Assembly: GCF_963678635.1 (NCBI RefSeq)
Contig: NC_087066.1
Span: 13,872,517-13,936,516 of the forward strand
Length of the DNA stretch: 64,000 nt
Direction of reading: 5' to 3'
Origin: Symsagittifera roscoffensis
Taxonomy: Eukaryota > Xenacoelomorpha > Acoela > Convolutidae
The position numbers and the translations under genes were made by a program. Below are positions 49,554-60,108 of this stretch, piece after piece; the stretch's first letter is position 1; each line of letters starts with the position of its first letter. The notes under the pieces were generated by a model that saw only the letters and a list, made by a program, of their open reading frames with translations, made no database searches and was not told the origin of the DNA.

Positions 49554-50470
49554 TGTAACATTCGCCCGGAAGTACATATCGACGGAAAATAAAGCTAACC
49601 TATAAAACGACTGGCCAGCGTCTAAACTAAACTCTACATGCTTTTCACCGTCTCTACCAAAGCCAGTTCTTTTGGTGGTCTTTCTAACATCGGGTCGACA
49701 AAAACGTTACTGTTCTCCGGCTTCGACCAAAACGCTCAAATTAACTTGTTTACATGCAAAATTAGTGAGCTCATGGCTGGGTCTCAGTATCCCCAGACCA
49801 CGAGGTCACTCCTAAAAACAGGGCAACTACTACTTACTATATTACTATTGTTTTTGTTCAGTAGATAAAAATCATCATCTCCATTGAAGATGGATCAACC
49901 CTTTCCCCCAACTCCTAGCTTCTCATCGTCGTAAAATGAATTCAGATGTTAAATCAATTCAATTCAAGACATAACCGGGAAGCTAAAAGTTTATATAAAA
50001 CAGTTTCAGTTCAAATCCCGAGACCCCTCCGGATTCCTGAATCCGGGGAAATAACAACCTTATCTTCCTTCCGGAAGGCTGCTTTTCCACCCTTCGCCGT
50101 TGTTGTGAACGGCCTTGCAACGATTGTAGCGACACAATCGTTGCAACTCGAAACGGTCTCTGCTAACTCTGCTATTCGTTGTTGTTTTTCTATCGCAATT
50201 CTCGTAGTTATCACTATCGCAACTATTGTTGTTCTGATTTTCTTCTGGTTTTCTTCCAAAAAATGGCGGTTTTTGCCGTTTCTCAGAAGTGCGACTTCTC
50301 AGTTCGACTTTTTAAAATTTCAAAATACCAGAATATCATGGCCTTCACCGTTTGACTAATCGTCCCAATAACACTGTTAATCCTTCAAAACTGTTAATTA
50401 GGAAGGTTAGCTGCTAATAATTCGAAATTGCTGAATCTGCATTTTTCGTACATTCTGGTCGAATGTCACA
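49554..50470 (-). repeat. LTR copy 1 (917 bp), distal to element 2
   Basis: Begins TGTAACATTCG and ends CGAATGTCACA, near-perfect inverted ends with TG..CA. It is about 90% like 50,474-51,385 and is separated from it by three bases (TAC). A 47-bp partial copy of its left end lies at 49,507-49,553. Confidence 0.8.
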
Positions 50471-50473
50471 TAC

Positions 50474-51385
50474 TGTAACATTCGCCCGGAAGATACATAT
50501 CGACGGAAAATAAAGCTAGGTTCTAAGACGACTGGCCAACGTCTAAACAGAGCTCTACGTGCTTTTCACCGTCTCTACCAAGCCAGCTCTTTTGGTGGTC
50601 TTTTCAACATCGGGTCGACAAAAATGTTACTGTTCTCCGGCTTCGACCAGAACGCTCAAATTAACTTAATTACATGCACAAATAGTGAGCTCATGGCTGG
50701 GTCTCAGTATCCCCAGACCACGAGGTCACTCCTAAAATCAGGGCTACTACTATTTATTGAATTATTATTGTTTTTGCTCAGTAGATAAAAATCATCATCT
50801 CCATCGCAGATGGATCAACCCTTCCCCCCAACTCCTAGCTTCTCATCCTCGTAAAATGAATTCAGATGTTAATTAAATTTAACTCAGGACATAATAAATA
50901 AGCTAAAAATTTACTTAAAACAGTTTCAGTCCAAATCCCAAGACCCCTCCGGATTCTCGAATCCGGGGAAATAAGACTTCTATTTTCCTTCCGGAAGGCT
51001 GTCTTTCACCCTTCACCGTTGTTCGCAACGGCCTTGCAACTATTGTAGCGGCACAATAGTTGCAACTCGGAGCGGTCTCTGCTATTCCTGCTTTTTTCTG
51101 ATTCCGATTCTCTATTTTTTCGTTGTTGTCCTCGTCGCAACTATCGTTGTTGTTGTCTATTTCGGTTTTTCTCTAAAATGGCTACTTTTGACGTTTCTTA
51201 GAATTATTACGTCATCAATTCGAAATTTTAAAATTTAGGAAATTCCGAATCCTTCAGCCTTCACAATTTGTCCAATCGTTCGAATAACGCTCTTATTTCT
51301 TTAAAACAGCCAATTCGGAAGGTTCGCTGCTAAAAACTCGAAATTGCTGCATCTGCAACTTTGTCCATTCTGGTCGAATGTCACA
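50474..51385 (-). repeat. LTR copy 2 (912 bp), taken as the 3' LTR of element 2
   Basis: Same ends as copy 1. On the minus strand the sequence just before it reads GGGCTGTCCGGGGAGTA, with a purine-rich GGGGAGTA that could be the polypurine tract. The genes of element 2 lie upstream on the same strand, which fits a 3' LTR. The matching 5' LTR would be beyond the right edge. Confidence 0.7.
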
Positions 51386-52479
51386 TACTCCCCGGACAGC
51401 CCGGTCAATGTCTTGCATTATTCATAAAATTGGCACAGTGTCATCGAACAGAATTTACAAAATGCACGAAATTACTTCTATCTACGTCATATCGACTCAC
51501 TGCAGAATATAAATGGCATCATACCACATCGCTATAGCCTTTTAAATTTTTTCACTAATCTGCACTTTGAGGATATGACCTAAGATAAAACATTTTTTCT
51601 GACTTCCAACGTCATTGCCTTGATTTAAAACTTTTTCTCCTAGGTTTTCAAAAGGTGTTAGTTTTTCCAGGACAGTCCTGCCAACCAACAAGCTAAAATT
51701 ATCCTACTATGCTTCTTCCCTTCGCAAATTTTAGGTGTTATTGGTCCTGAATATTAAAATTAAGGAACTCTGTGGTTAGAAAGAACAATGAAAAAATCTC
51801 CCTCTTCAAGAGATTACCCAAGCCTTCCATGTCACCACAAAGTGATCAGTTCTCCTAGCTGATTAAAAACAGTCATGCATGCTGGAATATTTAAATATAT
51901 TCTTTACTCAAGCCTTTCTAAATAGATAGTAAGTGTCTCTAAAGCCACTAACTAAAATCAAAATGCAATTTTTTAAATGCAACAAATTCTTTAATGTTCA
52001 AAACTCAACTAAATGTTACAGTTTTCAATTACAAATTGGTTGCTCAGTTCTTCACTTGAGTTTTCTCACACACATAAAACAATTCTGAGTTTTAACTTCT
52101 TCCTCTTCGTCACTCCTTTGTTTCTTTTCTTTTCATTGTTTAGAAGTTCTAAAACTTCTAAATTCTTCTAAATTTTTTTTCTCTTTGCATCTTTTTCTTT
52201 CGACCATTTGTCAATGTTCCATGTCTTCCTCCTGTGATACTGACTCTGCACCTTCAGTTTCTGTGTCTTGCAACACATCGTTAGCTATTCTGACGCTGTT
52301 GGAAGCAGTCCTCCAACACTTCTGCTCTTCTACCCTCTGTTTACAACAAGGTAGGGGATCCACGTTAGATTCTCTGTTCCTGCAGAAGCGGTTGTGGAGA
52401 CACAACGTCACGTTTCTCTCCTAATCTTCCTTCAACATCTCTTCCTTCTCTTTCCACTACGTTCACTTGTCCTGGAAAT
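51386..52479 (-). other. 3' untranslated part of element 2
   Basis: 1.1 kb between the last coding segment and the LTR. It is AT-richer than the genes and shows pyrimidine-rich stretches near 52,080-52,210. No gene seen. Confidence 0.5.
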
Positions 52480-53346
52480 TCATTTTACAGCGGTGGTCAC
52501 TGCATTTCGATGAGTCACGAAAGCTCGCTTGAAAGCTCCTGCTCCAATGTCCAGCTGATATCCACTGTACACTCTGCCGTGCTTCGACATATGCTTTTTG
52601 GCATATTCGTACAACCATGCAGTCATGTTAGCTCTGAACCATGGCATCAGTCGTCTCCTTGTCCATATCTTTTTCACTTCCATCGGAATGTTCAGAATCT
52701 TGCACGTTGTCTTAAAAAGATCTAAATCTTTTAAACAATCCAATTTCTGCAATTGTTCTCGCGTTGGTGCCTCCTGTCTATTGTTCTCCTTCACATGAGC
52801 TTTCAGCCAACGTATCGCCATCATAACTCCCACTATCCCTGTTGTTATGGGCCGTGATGAGTCTGGTAAACCCATGGAGAGCAGCTCTCCAGATTCCCAG
52901 ATCAACACCAGATTACTACGCTCGGGATACCACCAGGCCTGCAGCAAGCAGTGGCAGGGAAACTCGTCATGTGTCAACATGATGCTCCTCCAATTACGTT
53001 TTCCCGAAGCTTCCAGTAATGGTTCCACTTCCATCATCACTCGGTGGACTTCATCATTCTCGTCTACTGTATTGTAATCTGTAACGGTTGATCCTCTCTG
53101 TTTCTGTCTTTCAAATTCACTAAAGTTCCCACTCACGTATCCCATGAACTTCCTTCGCAATATCGATTCCAACTCTTCCTTTGTTCTCTCTGGAACTGCT
53201 GAGAAGATCTTACATAGCAACTCGTAAGATTTTTCGGACATTCTCGTTAGTCTCACACACTTTGGCACTGAGAAGACTTGATCCACGATCGTTCTCGTAC
53301 TCTTTACATCCACAGCTACGAAAGCACCGGGTATCTGCTCTTGCAC
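52480..53346 (-). pseudogene. Element 2 segment G (about 288 codons, last coding segment)
   Basis: Overlaps segment F by 31 bases in another frame; the open frame has no ATG near its beginning. Central and C-terminal parts (HDEFPCHCLLQAWWYPE, RRRLMPWFRANMTAWLYEYA) look like a folded protein with many aromatic residues. Function unknown. It is the last long frame before the LTR side. Confidence 0.55.
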
Positions 53347-54173
53347 ATGTCGATCCCTGCTTCTGATGGTCTACAATAAGTCTCACTATGTCTGATGTTC
53401 ATTTCCGCCTCGGTCGCTTCCTTCCATTTTCCTATGTGCTTCTGTTCAGTTTGCAAAACTCCTGGGAACACTTCTACACTGATGGCTGAGACCATCTCAT
53501 GTATCTGTTCTAGATTCAATAGTGACTCTAAAGAACCAAACATGCTGTAGAATCCTAGCGCAGTCACTAGATTCACCTCGGTTCCTCCATGACAATCTGC
53601 GATCAGTTCCGTTTCCGTCCTTGCCTTCATCGCGACATTCCCAAACAATATCGTCCATTGCTTGTGTTGTCTCTCAAGGGTTTTCACACAATCCAGACCT
53701 CCACAAACTTGACCTTCCAGTCCACAGACTTCCGCCAGACAGCTACCAGGTTTGACCCAGTCTTCTGGTCCCCAGCCAGGCAACTCCACTTTGTCTTCCC
53801 CGTTGCCCCTAGAGGCTGTTATCATCACATTATATATGATGTTAAGGTCACGCAGGTTACAGTCTGCATTCAGCTCCCCCTGCACATCTTGTGTCGCCCG
53901 TAATATGGAGTCAGCATTAGGACTAGGACACCATGATGGTCTCATCAGTTCCCACACTACCATCACGCCCGTTCTCAGTAGTTCATCTGAGAATCCCAAC
54001 CCAAACTCCACTCTTTTGTCGGATTTTGGTACGGAAGATGCAGTCACCTCTTCTTCCAAGACCAGTCCCAATTTGGTCTGCGGATTATTAGGGCTCTTGA
54101 TCGTTACAATACTCGACGTCCAGAATCTTAGCAACACTACCTGCTCGTAATCAAAGAAGCAAACTGTCTTCAC
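53316..54173 (-). pseudogene. Element 2 segment F (about 285 codons, no ATG at its start)
   Basis: Overlaps segment E by 23 bases in another frame and opens directly after a TGA. Starts VKTVCFFDYEQVVLLRFW; contains LPGWGPEDWVKPGSC and a cysteine pair (VCGLEGQVCGG). No recognised domain. Confidence 0.5.
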
Positions 54174-55020
54174 TCAGGAAAGGGTGGTACGCTATCCCTA
54201 TGATTCCGGAAACGTAGCTGTAAGACGTCTTCTTGATCGGTCCACAGTACTCACTGGATTTCGGCAGTGCCCCCATAGATTCTTTAGTGAGTCTCAGCTC
54301 CTTGTTTGAAAATCTCCTGATTTCGTCTATCTTTCTCATGGGCTCTAACTCTTCAGGTTCTTTCATATTCACCCTCATCGGCTTGCTCTGATGCATTTCT
54401 AGCAGTGCTAGCAAGAGTAAGGCTTTTGCTCGTTCATCGCCTTCCCTCAGCATCTTGACACAGGTGTTCAATGCTGGTACTGAAATCTGCTCTATCAGGA
54501 ATCGAATGAAAAAGAGAGCATCTCTCCGCTTCGCGCACGCTACTGCCATTCCCTCCTGGATTAGCAGATCCCTCAGGTTCGACATCAGGAATACCTTTTC
54601 TTCTTTTGACCTTTTCCTTTCTTCTGAGTCATATTCCTCGCGAGTTAATCCCATCATGCACCAGGCGAACCTCAGCTGTAATTCGGTTCTCACGTAAGGT
54701 ACTGCCATGAGAGCGTGTATTCTCGGCGTAGTCCTCATTTCCTCTTCAAAGTACCTTAACACCACTGCTTTCCATGGAAGGCTCACTAATTGCTCGATCG
54801 TTTCCGCCTGCATCTCAGACGACGCTAGAGTCCCGTACGCCTTCTGCTTGAGGGTGGTGCCTTGCAACATCGTTTCCAGATAACCCTCCATGGCACCCTT
54901 GTCTTCCAGAGCCATCACATACCCTCTAGCCGAGTTTCGGTATTCTAACATCTCCATGTATCCACCGGCGGGTTCATCTATTGACGCCGTCCCCGACACT
55001 GTCAGTCGGTTATACTCCAC
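54151..55020 (-). pseudogene. Element 2 segment E (about 289 codons, no ATG at its start)
   Basis: Frame reached by a -1 shift at the end of the long frame (GGAAACTAG at 55,026-55,034). The first ATG in frame lies well inside. The product is helical and charged (LRDLLIQEGMAVACAKRRDALFFIRFLIEQ) with no known motif. Its lack of a start, with the frame overlap at each end, suggests that it is a piece of a longer protein. Confidence 0.55.
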
Positions 55021-55025
55021 TGGTA

Positions 55026-58000
55026 CTAGTTTCCTGCGACACTTCCCTTTCCGTGGTTCATGGGAGATGGTTTAAAGTCTTTCATCGTGCTTTCTCCACA
55101 TTGGCTAAGTATTTCCATTTCTAAGGGTGCTCCAGTCAGAGTGCGGTCACTCCTTTTGGATTTGTAACCTGTTGACTTTAGCCCTGCCATGAGAATGGGT
55201 GGCACCATCGCTACATCGGTTAACATTCTGTCCGTGCCAGGCAATTGATAATCACCTTGTCCCAAATCCATGGCCTCTTCGACTCGTTTTCGTTTCGCTG
55301 AATTGACAGCTTTCATTGATATCTCTGAATCCACCTTCGTCTTTCCTACTCTCCTCGGCATCCTTTTGCTACCTAACTTCATCTTCATCTCGTTGATCTT
55401 ATCAATCACCAATTTCGATCGCATCGTTCCCCTCCTGGTTCTTGACAGATATACGACCTCTCTTTTATCATCCTGCGGTGTCATCTTGATGGGAGAGTTC
55501 GCCTCACTTTCATCAGTGGCTGAGTCAATCAACAACTCACTCAATCTACCTTCGCACTCATCAAGTTTGTCAAGGACCTCCCGCATCAATGGCCGATTGA
55601 GACCTATTTTCAAAATGGACTGGGTCCCATAGCTCTGAACCACTGTCCAGACTTCTTCCATGAACGCCACTCTGTCCAATCTACATCCCGTCCTACTTTC
55701 ATGGTCTCGGTGATGTACTTCCCACTCTTCTTCGGGCAACGTTCCCAAGAAAGGTACTCTGGCAGAGCCCTCTATTCTTCTTCTCCTAGGTGATTCCATG
55801 AGGGTTTTTTGTTCGTTATTTCTCGAATTGCCAGGAGAGCTGCTCTCCGGCAAATTCCGTTTCATTTCTGTAAAGGCTGACTGAGGTTCCAGTGTCGAAG
55901 TGCCTTCATCTGCTGGCTCAGTCGCCTCCAACGTATCCGCGTTGTTCTCAAAATCATTGAGGAAATTGAAATCCAGGCTGGATACTCCTCCTGTCGATGC
56001 CCTGTCGTCTTCCCCACCAGCTTGATTTGCGCCATGTTGCATGGGTTCTTCCGTTTGACGGCTTCCTCCCTGCCCATCATCTCCTTCTGACGTATCCTTC
56101 TTCGAGCTTGAGGGTCCTTGCTTTCCAGTGTCGGCCCCTTCCGGAAATTTCGGTATGATCAGTGTGCCGGCCGATCAATCTTCCTCTTCTCCATGGACCA
56201 CTTTGATTTCCTCACAGCCGAAGGGTGCTAGGAAGGTTCTTGTCTGCAACGTTCCTCCTACTTTCAACTCCGGTTTCACACTAGTCACGCTCAAGGAGGC
56301 CTCAGGCAGTTCGGTTCTGCCTCTCATCTTCCTAGGCGCTAAGTCTAACCTCGCCCATTCCTCATCAAACCCTCCAGGCTTTGGAGTCGCGGCATTACTT
56401 ATTCGCCTTCTCGTCGCCTGATCCGTGTAAGCAAATCGCGTGTACTGTAACACTGCGGCATTTCTACCCACAAAACACGGATCCATCGTTTCCAAGAATT
56501 TCGCTACCCTCCTTTCATTGGTCTCAAACGCTCTCAATCTATGAGTCTGTACTACGCAGACTGTTCCGAGCAACATTCTTCTTATCAGAGGGAATTCAGG
56601 GATCTTTTCCGGCAGCTTCTCGTAATCACCCCAATCTTTCGTCTCTTCTCTCACCTTGTGATATGATGCAGTGAGACGAGGAACTCTGGTTATTTCACCA
56701 TTCGTCTTATCATAGGGTCTCAGATTCTAGAGCTTCGGAAACACCTCATTGTGCCCTCTCTCTACTTCTCCCATGCGATCACGGAAATGATCGTCAAAAT
56801 TGATGACTGTCATTTCTGGCTCTGATATCTTCGCAAACAACAGATCTTCGCTCATGAGCTCCCGCAACACGTGCTGCTCACACCAGTTCAGCGCACTACC
56901 GTCCACTGCTGATATGAGGTTCAGGTCCAGCACCGACCTCCTATACGCCTCCACTTTAGCATCAGGGAACGCAAATGTGACTGCTGGTCCATAGATCACT
57001 GTCACAAACTCCGTGGCTCCTCTGATCAACGCTAAGGGATCGGTCCACATAGCCAAGCTCAGATCGGTTAGTAGGGGTATGCCCCCAACATGTCGTCTCA
57101 CATCTTCTTCTCTTCCGATAGTCTCATCTTCTCCCGTTCCAAAGCGATTTTGGTGCAAGAGATACTGGATAAGAGTGTGTCTCAGGTCTCTTATCTTATT
57201 CCACGAGTCCGTGGCTTTCTTCATGTCTAATTTCCTCACCTTCTCTCTCATCTGCTCTGAACAACGTGTCAGCTTCATTAGTCCTCCCAAGTTTCCGTGG
57301 GTTATCGCAATCAACGTTAGAAGCCCATCTAACCGCAGGTTCTGAACTCCTTCGGTGAGCAGTACCGCCGGTCCTTTCACGAAACTCTCTGCTCCAAACG
57401 TCACGAACAAGGCTAGTAGCTCCACAATCGACACTTCCACTACTGCTTGGAGGAATTCCTTTATCAAGTAATGAGAAACTTTCGGGTAAACTTTCGCCAA
57501 GAAGGACGCGGTCCATCCGGCTCCCAACCCTTCCAGCATTCTATCTGTCCGTTCAAAGCCTTCTTATCCCTTCACTTCCTGGGTCCAGAAGATTTCCAGG
57601 GTAATCTGGCACATTCTGTTCACAAACTCAGCTGTATTTTCTTCAGCATTTTCCGCTAGGTTCACCTCCTTCAACAAGTAGGCATGGATCTTCTTAATCA
57701 TTATGGGGCCTTGCTCAAAAGCATCTGCACCCAATGCCGCTACTCGAGGACTTAGATATAGCCACTGGTTGGCCTCCGGTTTGGTCCTCAAAACCATCGC
57801 CTCCAAATGAGCTCTAGTCTCCTTGGAATTTTTCCTTCTCGCTTTTTCACCTGTCACTTCCATGGCTCGGAACCATAAGTCGTTCGACATCGCTATGACC
57901 ACTCGATGGTCGTCGTCTATTCCCGGTTTAAGTTTGAGCTGTCGATTGAAATTGGACAGTTCCAACCCCACCACCTCATCCAACACCAACATGTGCAGCT

Positions 58001-58826
58001 CATGGTCCTTGAATCCTCTCATCGCGTTCGAGATATCTGACCACACCGCAGGTAGTTCAGCCCTGAGTGGCCTCAGGTTCTCCATCTCTATCATGCGATT
58101 TGGGGCCGATATGATCACATCATATTTCCATTCCGAAAGCAAGGTCACGATCGCATACACGAATTTCAATCCATCCGGGAGACATGCATACCCCGGAGAC
58201 AGCGCAAACACTACTCCCGGTGTCACCTTGGTGAACGATCCCTCCTTCGTCGCATCCACCACTTCACCCATTGACTCAAGGATATCCTTTATTGCTGGCC
58301 ACACAGCATTTTCTGCCGTTGTAGGATCTCTGAGTATGCTAAGAAAACCTCTACTGTGTAAATGGTCATTGATGCCAGCAAACAAGATCGTGATTGGTTT
58401 CATGTCCGTTTTTTTTTGTACCCCTAGAGCCAGAGATACGGCATGCAGTAGGTCCAGCTCGACCGCTGCCGACATTATGACATCCGGCCAAAACAGAGAC
58501 TTGGAAGTGTACACGAACTCTGAATTCGCTACTATCATAATCTTGGCGTTCCTTATTTCTGCTTTGTCGTACGCAGCAAAGATGGTCTCATCTTTCTTTA
58601 TCGCTTTCAATCCGCCGTACCTTTGGACGTCACCATCTTGACACCTTTGTTTCGGGTATGTTCTATCTTTCACATGACTCGGGGGTGTCGCCACCTGCCT
58701 GAACATCTTCACATGTTGTCCAATCGGCGCCCTCATTGTCAGAAATCTTCCCAGTCTCTCTTCTCGATTCCCCTCATCATGATTCAACCTCTTGTCCTGC
58801 AATGGTCTTGCGTTCACTGGTCCCAT
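55026..58826 (-). CDS. Element 2 long frame of 1,266 codons with three internal stops
   Basis: ATG at 58,824-58,826. One reading frame runs to TAG at 55,026-55,028 and is interrupted only by TAA (57,564-57,566), TAG (56,727-56,729) and TGA (56,175-56,177). The first segment (420 aa) has ITILFAGINDHL and a VVFALSPGY block, reminiscent of a second SGNH-like fold but without a GDS serine motif. The second segment (270 aa) starts with its own ATG (57,539); the third and fourth continue without an ATG at the break. The fourth is charged and lysine/arginine-rich (ESPRRRRIEG, SAKRKRVEEA), possibly nuclear. No TM spans. I take it as one ancestral long ORF, or two, broken by substitutions; readthrough cannot be excluded. 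Function unknown. Confidence 0.65.
56727..57539 (-). CDS. Element 2 270-aa segment of the long frame
   Basis: Begins with ATG (57,537-57,539) 24 bases after the TAA of the previous segment, in the same frame, and ends at TAG 56,727. Mostly helical-looking with hydrophobic patches (VEVSIVELLALFVTFGAE), no clear TM segment or motif. Either an independent gene or the continuation of the 420-aa product. Confidence 0.55.
   Translation of the reverse strand: MLEGLGAGWTASFLAKVYPKVSHYLIKEFLQAVVEVSIVELLALFVTFGAESFVKGPAVLLTEGVQNLRLDGLLTLIAITHGNLGGLMKLTRCSEQMREKVRKLDMKKATDSWNKIRDLRHTLIQYLLHQNRFGTGEDETIGREEDVRRHVGGIPLLTDLSLAMWTDPLALIRGATEFVTVIYGPAVTFAFPDAKVEAYRRSVLDLNLISAVDGSALNWCEQHVLRELMSEDLLFAKISEPEMTVINFDDHFRDRMGEVERGHNEVFPKL
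57564..58826 (-). CDS. Element 2 420-aa segment of the long frame
   Basis: First segment of the 1,266-codon frame, intact with ATG and TAA. Residues ~95-330 look globular (KIMIVANSEF, PITILFAGINDHL, YDVIISAPNRMIEMENL, LHMLVLDEVVGLELSNF), an alternating strand-helix pattern like an alpha/beta hydrolase or SGNH fold. I recall similar proteins next to LTR elements in marine invertebrates but cannot verify it. Biochemical role unknown. Confidence 0.65.
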   Translation of the reverse strand: MGPVNARPLQDKRLNHDEGNREERLGRFLTMRAPIGQHVKMFRQVATPPSHVKDRTYPKQRCQDGDVQRYGGLKAIKKDETIFAAYDKAEIRNAKIMIVANSEFVYTSKSLFWPDVIMSAAVELDLLHAVSLALGVQKKTDMKPITILFAGINDHLHSRGFLSILRDPTTAENAVWPAIKDILESMGEVVDATKEGSFTKVTPGVVFALSPGYACLPDGLKFVYAIVTLLSEWKYDVIISAPNRMIEMENLRPLRAELPAVWSDISNAMRGFKDHELHMLVLDEVVGLELSNFNRQLKLKPGIDDDHRVVIAMSNDLWFRAMEVTGEKARRKNSKETRAHLEAMVLRTKPEANQWLYLSPRVAALGADAFEQGPIMIKKIHAYLLKEVNLAENAEENTAEFVNRMCQITLEIFWTQEVKG

Positions 58827-59056
58827 TGTGTTATTAGAGGGCAGTCAGTAAATCTCAAGGCCGTCGTGGAGCTGAAGTTTATGCCAGCGGCTATCAACCA
58901 GTCTACGCCTGTTATCGAGTACAGTCTACTGACGGATAGCCTCGCTCCATTCAGCATCCTCCTGGCATCATCGATGAAGCTCACCCTCTGGAGATCCAGC
59001 TTCATTAGTTCGTCCATGTACACATGCCAGGGAGATGGTATGGGCCTTGACCACAT
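58814..59056 (-). CDS. Element 2 small ORF after the hydrolase (80 aa)
   Basis: ATG at 59,054-59,056 overlaps the TGA of the hydrolase as TGATG, a layout known to favour reinitiation. It ends inside the start of the next long frame, with a 13-base overlap. The product (WHVYMDELMKLDLQ through GVDWLIAAGINFSSTTALRF) has no known motif. It may be a true small gene or a bridging segment of a frame-shifted larger one. Confidence 0.45.
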   Translation of the reverse strand: MWSRPIPSPWHVYMDELMKLDLQRVSFIDDARRMLNGARLSVSRLYSITGVDWLIAAGINFSSTTALRFTDCPLITQWDQ

Positions 59057-60108
59057 CAACGAGCCTCTATCTGGCGTCTCTCCTCTCGACTGGTACTTGT
59101 CGTCTCCGATCTCGTGTCTGATCTAGACGTGCTAGTTGTCTCTTCCATCGGGTTGACAGGACCTAGTCTTCTCCTAGGATGAATGATCCTCCTCACCGGC
59201 GCTTCTCCCAATCGATCTTGAACGTCTGTTTTTTGACCTGGTTCGCTAGAGCTCTGCTGTCTATAGTTCGTGACGGCCGGGACCGTCCCCAAGCGTGTTT
59301 CCAGGCTAGGAGGCACAAAGGTGGTAATCACCGTTTCATTTGATGCTCCTTCCTCCTTTAGCACTCCTGTGTCAAAGAGTTCTACTTCCAACTCATCCAA
59401 CCGCTCTTGGAAGACTCGATTCAACCAAGCCTGTCTTTCTATACTATCGATGTGGATGCCGTCCGTGGTCAGCCTGGATCGATCCATTGCTCTCAACTCA
59501 TGTTCGATGTCCATGAGGATCATTCTTCCCGCATTCCGACTTGCGAGATTCCTCAAGATATAATTCCACCTGACCACTCCTTCATTGAGCCTTCTCCCTG
59601 TTTCTGTCAAGCTCCTTGCATTCATTGGCACAGTGCAAACGGTCAGTCCCGCGCAGTTGAATTTCTGCCAGAGAGTAGTAAACAAGCACACCATCATTGA
59701 TTCCCATAGTGCTTCCTGCTCATCCGAACCTCTAGAGATGTTATTCGTTCCAACCAGGATCATCACATTGGGGATCCTGCCTGGATTCATTAGTTCCACC
59801 ATCCTATATAACTGGGCTATCGTCGCGCCTCCGAAGGCCATCACCGTGGTGACCCAAGAGGTCCTCAAATTCGAGAGTACTCTGACCAAGCTGTCTCCCA
59901 GTATCAGATGTGATGTCCCCGGTGGCGGTTGCTGCAGGTTTATTGACGGGTTCCAAGTCGCTCGATTGAAGCAAGCTCTCGGATCTGTCTCCGGGACTCC
60001 CGTGAAGTTATATCTCAACTGATTATTCTTTTGTACGTCTATTACTCGAGACACTTTCTTCGCTGGCATCTTCCGTATTTTTCTCTCTGGGGCCTTAGAG
60101 CTCCCCAT
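59056..60108 (-). CDS. Element 2 SGNH/GDSL-type hydrolase (350 aa)
   Basis: ATG at 60,106-60,108. All four SGNH blocks are visible: LILGDSLVRV (Ser 73), AFGGATI (Gly 94), LVGTNNISRG (Asn 122) and TTDGIHIDS (Asp 216, His 219). This is the catalytic set of SGNH esterases and lipases. The N-terminal ~60 residues are basic and the last ~90 are R/T/S-rich and probably disordered. SGNH domains have been reported in some retroelements, where they may aid membrane or host-factor interactions; the substrate cannot be told. The frame is fully open, in contrast to the broken pol. It ends TGATG, sharing an A with the ATG of the next small ORF. Confidence 0.8.
   Translation of the reverse strand: MGSSKAPERKIRKMPAKKVSRVIDVQKNNQLRYNFTGVPETDPRACFNRATWNPSINLQQPPPGTSHLILGDSLVRVLSNLRTSWVTTVMAFGGATIAQLYRMVELMNPGRIPNVMILVGTNNISRGSDEQEALWESMMVCLFTTLWQKFNCAGLTVCTVPMNARSLTETGRRLNEGVVRWNYILRNLASRNAGRMILMDIEHELRAMDRSRLTTDGIHIDSIERQAWLNRVFQERLDELEVELFDTGVLKEEGASNETVITTFVPPSLETRLGTVPAVTNYRQQSSSEPGQKTDVQDRLGEAPVRRIIHPRRRLGPVNPMEETTSTSRSDTRSETTSTSREERRQIEAR

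Noticed and set aside
53752-54150. Plus-strand ORFs opposite element 2 genes (also 57,823-58,641 and 59,585-60,022)
   Set aside because: Antisense shadows of long minus-strand frames in GC-richer DNA; serine-rich and without motifs.
55026-58826. Alternative genetic code (stops read as sense)
   Set aside because: All three stop codons interrupt the frame, and plastin in the same window uses TAG as its normal stop.
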